This document shows positions 61,052 through 64,000 of a DNA stretch of 64,000 nucleotides, piece after piece. The stretch covers positions 158,224,001 to 158,288,000 of the forward strand of contig JBITNC010000001.1 of NCBI GenBank assembly GCA_050084985.1. Reading direction: 5' to 3'. How positions within the stretch are numbered: the stretch's first letter is position 1; each line of letters starts with the position of its first letter. This stretch comes from Nageia nagi. Its lineage: Eukaryota; Pinophyta. The notes beneath the pieces were generated by a model. That model made no database searches. It worked only from the letters and a program-made list of their open reading frames with translations, and had not been told where the DNA came from. The translations under genes and the position numbers were made by a program.

Positions 61052-61636
61052 GTTTATGTCTCTAAGAGTTTGATATTCAATCAATTATCGATATTCAAAC
61101 ACTAGTTTACAAAAAATATTGATCTCCCCCTTCAAATTTACCTTTAAAAATTATTTTTTGCCCCCAATTTTGTAAATTTTCATAAAAAAATTGGTCATAC
61201 AAGGTATTAAATTAATGATATGGATAAAAAAATATTAATACCTTCAATTTTAAAATCATATTCCAATAACATTTAAGAACATGTCAAAAAATTGATTTTA
61301 AGTTATGTGGGGGGTTTGGAACTTAAGACCTCTTGTTTACAACTTTGATGCTTCACCAATTTACCAAATCCATTCCCTTGATTGAGAAATGACTTGAATT
61401 ATGTTTATTTGTTTCCAAGCATATCTTTCTCCTCTAAAAAATTGAATTATTCTATCAAATAATTTGATCTCATTCAAATATGTATTTGTTGGGAAAATAA
61501 TTTAAAATGTCTTTTGAGGTGCGAATTTTTTGTTGTGCATAAGTTGGATAGAGAAGGAGAGGGCACTTAGATTGGTGTTCTAAGTTGCAATGGAGGCATT
61601 TCAATGAATGAAGGGAAATGTTTTACAATGAAGGAG
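61052..61636. other. No gene; contains a direct repeat of 56775-56915
   Basis: At 61515-61625 ttttttgttgtgcataagtt, gagggcacttagattggtgt and gcaatggaggcattt resemble the segment at 56780-56900. The rest is AT-rich. Confidence 0.5.
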
Positions 61637-62128
61637 TGAAGGGAAAAAAAAGCCTAAATGACTAAATTCCTATTCTACTAAGATCACATGAAAGTTCTCT
61701 AAAAAATCATCACAATAGCATAAACATAATATAGCCAATCTCACAAAGTTGACACCATATGTAAAGTGGTTCCTCGCATGTAAGAGAGTACATGCACTAA
61801 TATAAGGTATTCTTAATCTCAAAGAACAATCTCTTACACAATCTCTTTCTCACTTCTCCTAACAATCCTAGAGCATAACTTTGTAACAAAATTGAGTGAA
61901 TAACCAAGAGGGGAGGCCCTATAATCATCTTTTGGATCATCCTTTTAACCAATGTACAATTTCATAACATGTTTCACCTTTTTACCCAAGGGGAATGCTC
62001 ATGAGATGGAGGGTAGTACAAGTTACATTAACTTATTCACAAATACTTAAAAGGTATTTAGAGATACTTTTTAAGTATTAATGAATTACATGAAAAGACC
62101 TTATAATAATACATCATATAATCCAATA
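61637..62128 (-). repeat. 3' LTR of right-edge copia element
   Basis: 492 bp, the same length as 4609-5100. The outer end next to the purine tract reads tattgg instead of tgttgg, so one terminal base has changed. Shares gggaatgctcatgagatgga and the TATA region. Confidence 0.82.
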
Positions 62129-62476
62129 CTCCCCCTTAATGCAATGTTGGGGTAGAGAAAAGAGGAGAGAAGAAAGAGTTCTCCTCCATAGAGATACAAT
62201 CAAAGATGAGAACATTTATATCTTTTAGAAATAAGCAAGATCTTAGATTGAGGTTAACTACATTACCATTTGACAAATGGTTTACAATAAAATTATTAAC
62301 CATAATTGATTTCACAGTATAAAGTATTCATTCAATAACAAGTTGACATGATGAGACTCCATGAGCTTGCCCACTCAAAATAGGTAACCTTCACTCTAAA
62401 GAAGAAACTTGCAAGCTATAAGCAACTCATAAACAAGATAAGTCAAATGCATCATATAAACATTCATATCAACATA

Positions 62477-62980
62477 TGAAGAAATTAAAAGCTTTCATAA
62501 CCAAAATGACCTAGAAGGATTCTATAAATATTCAACACAAAAAATACAATTTTGTACGCAATAAGACACACCATATATACTAGTTCCTCCATCATGGGAG
62601 TACATCCACTTGAATCATTTTTCTATTATTTCTCACAAGTGAACTCTCATACAAGTTCTCAAAAATTCTTCTATAAGAATTCTGCTATAAAATTCTTATA
62701 ACTCTATGAGATTAGCATTTTAATTCTTCTCTAAGTGTGTAATCTCAAGGAGAGAGCCCTCTATTTATAGTCCAAAATCCTCCCTTAGATCACCCTATTA
62801 ACCATTGTACAAACTCATGACATGCATCACCCTTTTACCCAAGGGGCATGCTCATGAGATGGAGTGTAGGACAAGTTAGACAATCATATTAATTAAAAAA
62901 ATAAGGTAACTAGGGATACCCTTAAGTATTAAGTGAATTACATTAAGAGACCTTACAATAATGCATTATAAATTCTAATA
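62477..62980 (-). mobile_element. Solo LTR nested in a copia element of the same family
   Basis: 504 bp, flanked by identical acata (62472-62476 and 62981-62985). In minus orientation it begins tattagaatttataatgcat and ends ttaatttcttca. Contains ggggcatgctcatgagatgg and tatttata. Sequence on both sides is continuous with the non-coding tail of the host copy (compare 4190-4340), proving insertion into that tail. Confidence 0.9.
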
Positions 62981-64000
62981 ACATAAGATAAATGTATCAA
63001 GTAATGCCTTTTATAAACTGATCAATAGTGCACTATAAATCATTACGAAGATGCCAAGCTAATACTCATAGTCACCTAATGTATAAAAAATATATGTTGA
63101 TTAATATAAAAAATAAAACATAAGCACATATGAGTTCCTCATATATGGATATCTAAATAGCATGAAAAAGCACATATTGGTTCACATATGGATAATTGAA
63201 ACAATGCTAGTAGAATTCATCATATGCTTAAAATTGTATGACTAGTTCCTCACATAGAGAAAACTAACCATGAAGATGTACACAAAAAGATCAACACTAT
63301 ATAGCCAAAAAATCCTCCTAAGGATGAAGTTGTCATCACAGACATGCATTCAGCAAAATTCAATCTTCACTCCCTTTGAGGGAAACTTTACCAACCTAAT
63401 AGATTCCTTAAGCTTGTAGAACTAAACTTCAAAGAAGGGTCTTGGTGAACAAATCAATGGAGTTTAGGATTGATGGATAATACTACAATTGTAGGATACC
63501 ATATAGAACCTTATCTTTGATAAAATGTGCTTAGATTTTAACATATTTTATTCTTTGATGGAAAATAAGGTTCTTTTCCAAAGAAATAGTCAATTAATTA
63601 TTTGAAGAAATCTAAGATGGATGAGCTTGCTCATACCCAATTCATAAGATGCTTCAACCAAATAGATTCTTAAGTCGTGATTGACATGGCTCAATATTCT
63701 ACCTCTATGATGGAGAGAGCACTAGTAGGTTACTTATTGGAAGTCTAAGAGATAGCACCTAAACTAATGTTAAACACATAAGAAAAAGATTGATTTTTAT
63801 CATCTGTATCTACCCTATAGTTAGAATTTAAGTACTATGAGAGAAAAAATGAGGGCAACTTAAAATACTTGAGAGTAAGATCCTTAGTTTTCACAACCTC
63901 AATATTTTTTTAACTACATTGAGATGTTCAACATATGATTTTTGCATAAACTATACCATAAGATTTACTACAAAGGTGATATCTAACCTGGAGATAGTCA

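Larger units (their letters stand above)
61637..64000 (-). mobile_element. Copia element (family of 1-5100), 3' part, runs off window
   Basis: In minus orientation from the right edge: RNase H remnant at 63400-64000 (GAISWTSNK, YAMSITT-like and IWLKHL text with many stops); the pol end with the ctccctttgaggg purine run (about 63380, complement); the long non-coding tail including tgtgagg-type repeats (63110-63270); a polypurine tract cattaagggggag (complement, 62129-62141); and a 3' LTR at 61637-62128. Order and spacing mirror the first element. The tail is interrupted by a solo LTR at 62477-62980. Gag, integrase and most of RT lie beyond the window. Confidence 0.85.

Noticed and set aside
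1-64000. Search for a novel gene system (operon-like cluster, defence island, secondary metabolism cluster, RNA genes)
   Set aside because: Only one intact-looking gene is present, and everything else is explained by retroelements, PPR pseudogenes and simple repeats. No tRNA, rRNA or clustered functional genes were seen by eye.

Overview
This is nuclear DNA from a plant with a large, repeat-rich genome. Only one intact-looking gene sits in 64 kb. It is a nine-exon bromodomain gene on the + strand (21605-44270) with about 3 kb of coding sequence spread over about 22.7 kb, because two introns (5.7 kb and 13.2 kb) are full of transposon remains. Almost everything else is retroelement wreckage or PPR pseudogene pieces. 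Large TE-filled introns, low gene density, old degenerate LTR elements and a PPR-DYW family suggest a seed plant, quite possibly a gymnosperm. That assignment is inference; no sequence here names the species.

Layout. 1-5100: the 3' part of a dead Ty1/copia element (gag to RNase H, an unusually long 3' non-coding tail with tandem repeats, then a 3' LTR). 5380-14020, minus strand: rearranged pieces of PPR-DYW pseudogenes, split by a full-length Ty3/gypsy chromovirus (7126-13594, 316-bp LTRs, 5-bp target duplication cataa). 14130-14530: SINE-like repeats. 14700-15325: a minisatellite with higher-order structure. 15330-16110: a LINE reverse transcriptase fragment. 16760-17530: an unrecognised broken ORF. 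17560-20660: AT-rich DNA with short tandem duplications. 20880-21604: a G-box-rich promoter and GA-rich leader leading into the bromodomain gene.

Within the gene, intron 1 holds a LINE RNase H fragment and a 143-bp duplication. Intron 5 holds a 5'-truncated minus-strand LINE that is itself interrupted by a 1099-bp solo LTR (target duplication attgc), then several local repeat arrays. The encoded protein has basic and acidic low-complexity N-terminal segments, a complete bromodomain, an AT-hook-like basic segment and a long Ser-rich C-terminal half. The C-terminal tail that looks ancestral, which ends in an LxLxL repression motif, lies in a shifted frame just after the stop.

Downstream: a SINE-like repeat (45340-45530); a 6.16-kb LTR element with no recognisable gag-pol, i.e. 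a LARD-type element (45832-51991); LINE 3' ends in inverted orientation (52.2-56.4 kb), one of them interrupted by a 499-bp solo LTR of the same copia family as the first element; two copia fragments in inverted orientation meeting near 58.1 kb; and another minus-strand copy of the first copia family running off the right edge (61637-64000), with a further solo LTR nested inside it. I found no bacterial-type operon, CRISPR array, defence system or RNA gene. The interesting content is the nested transposon history and the state of the bromodomain gene's 3' end.
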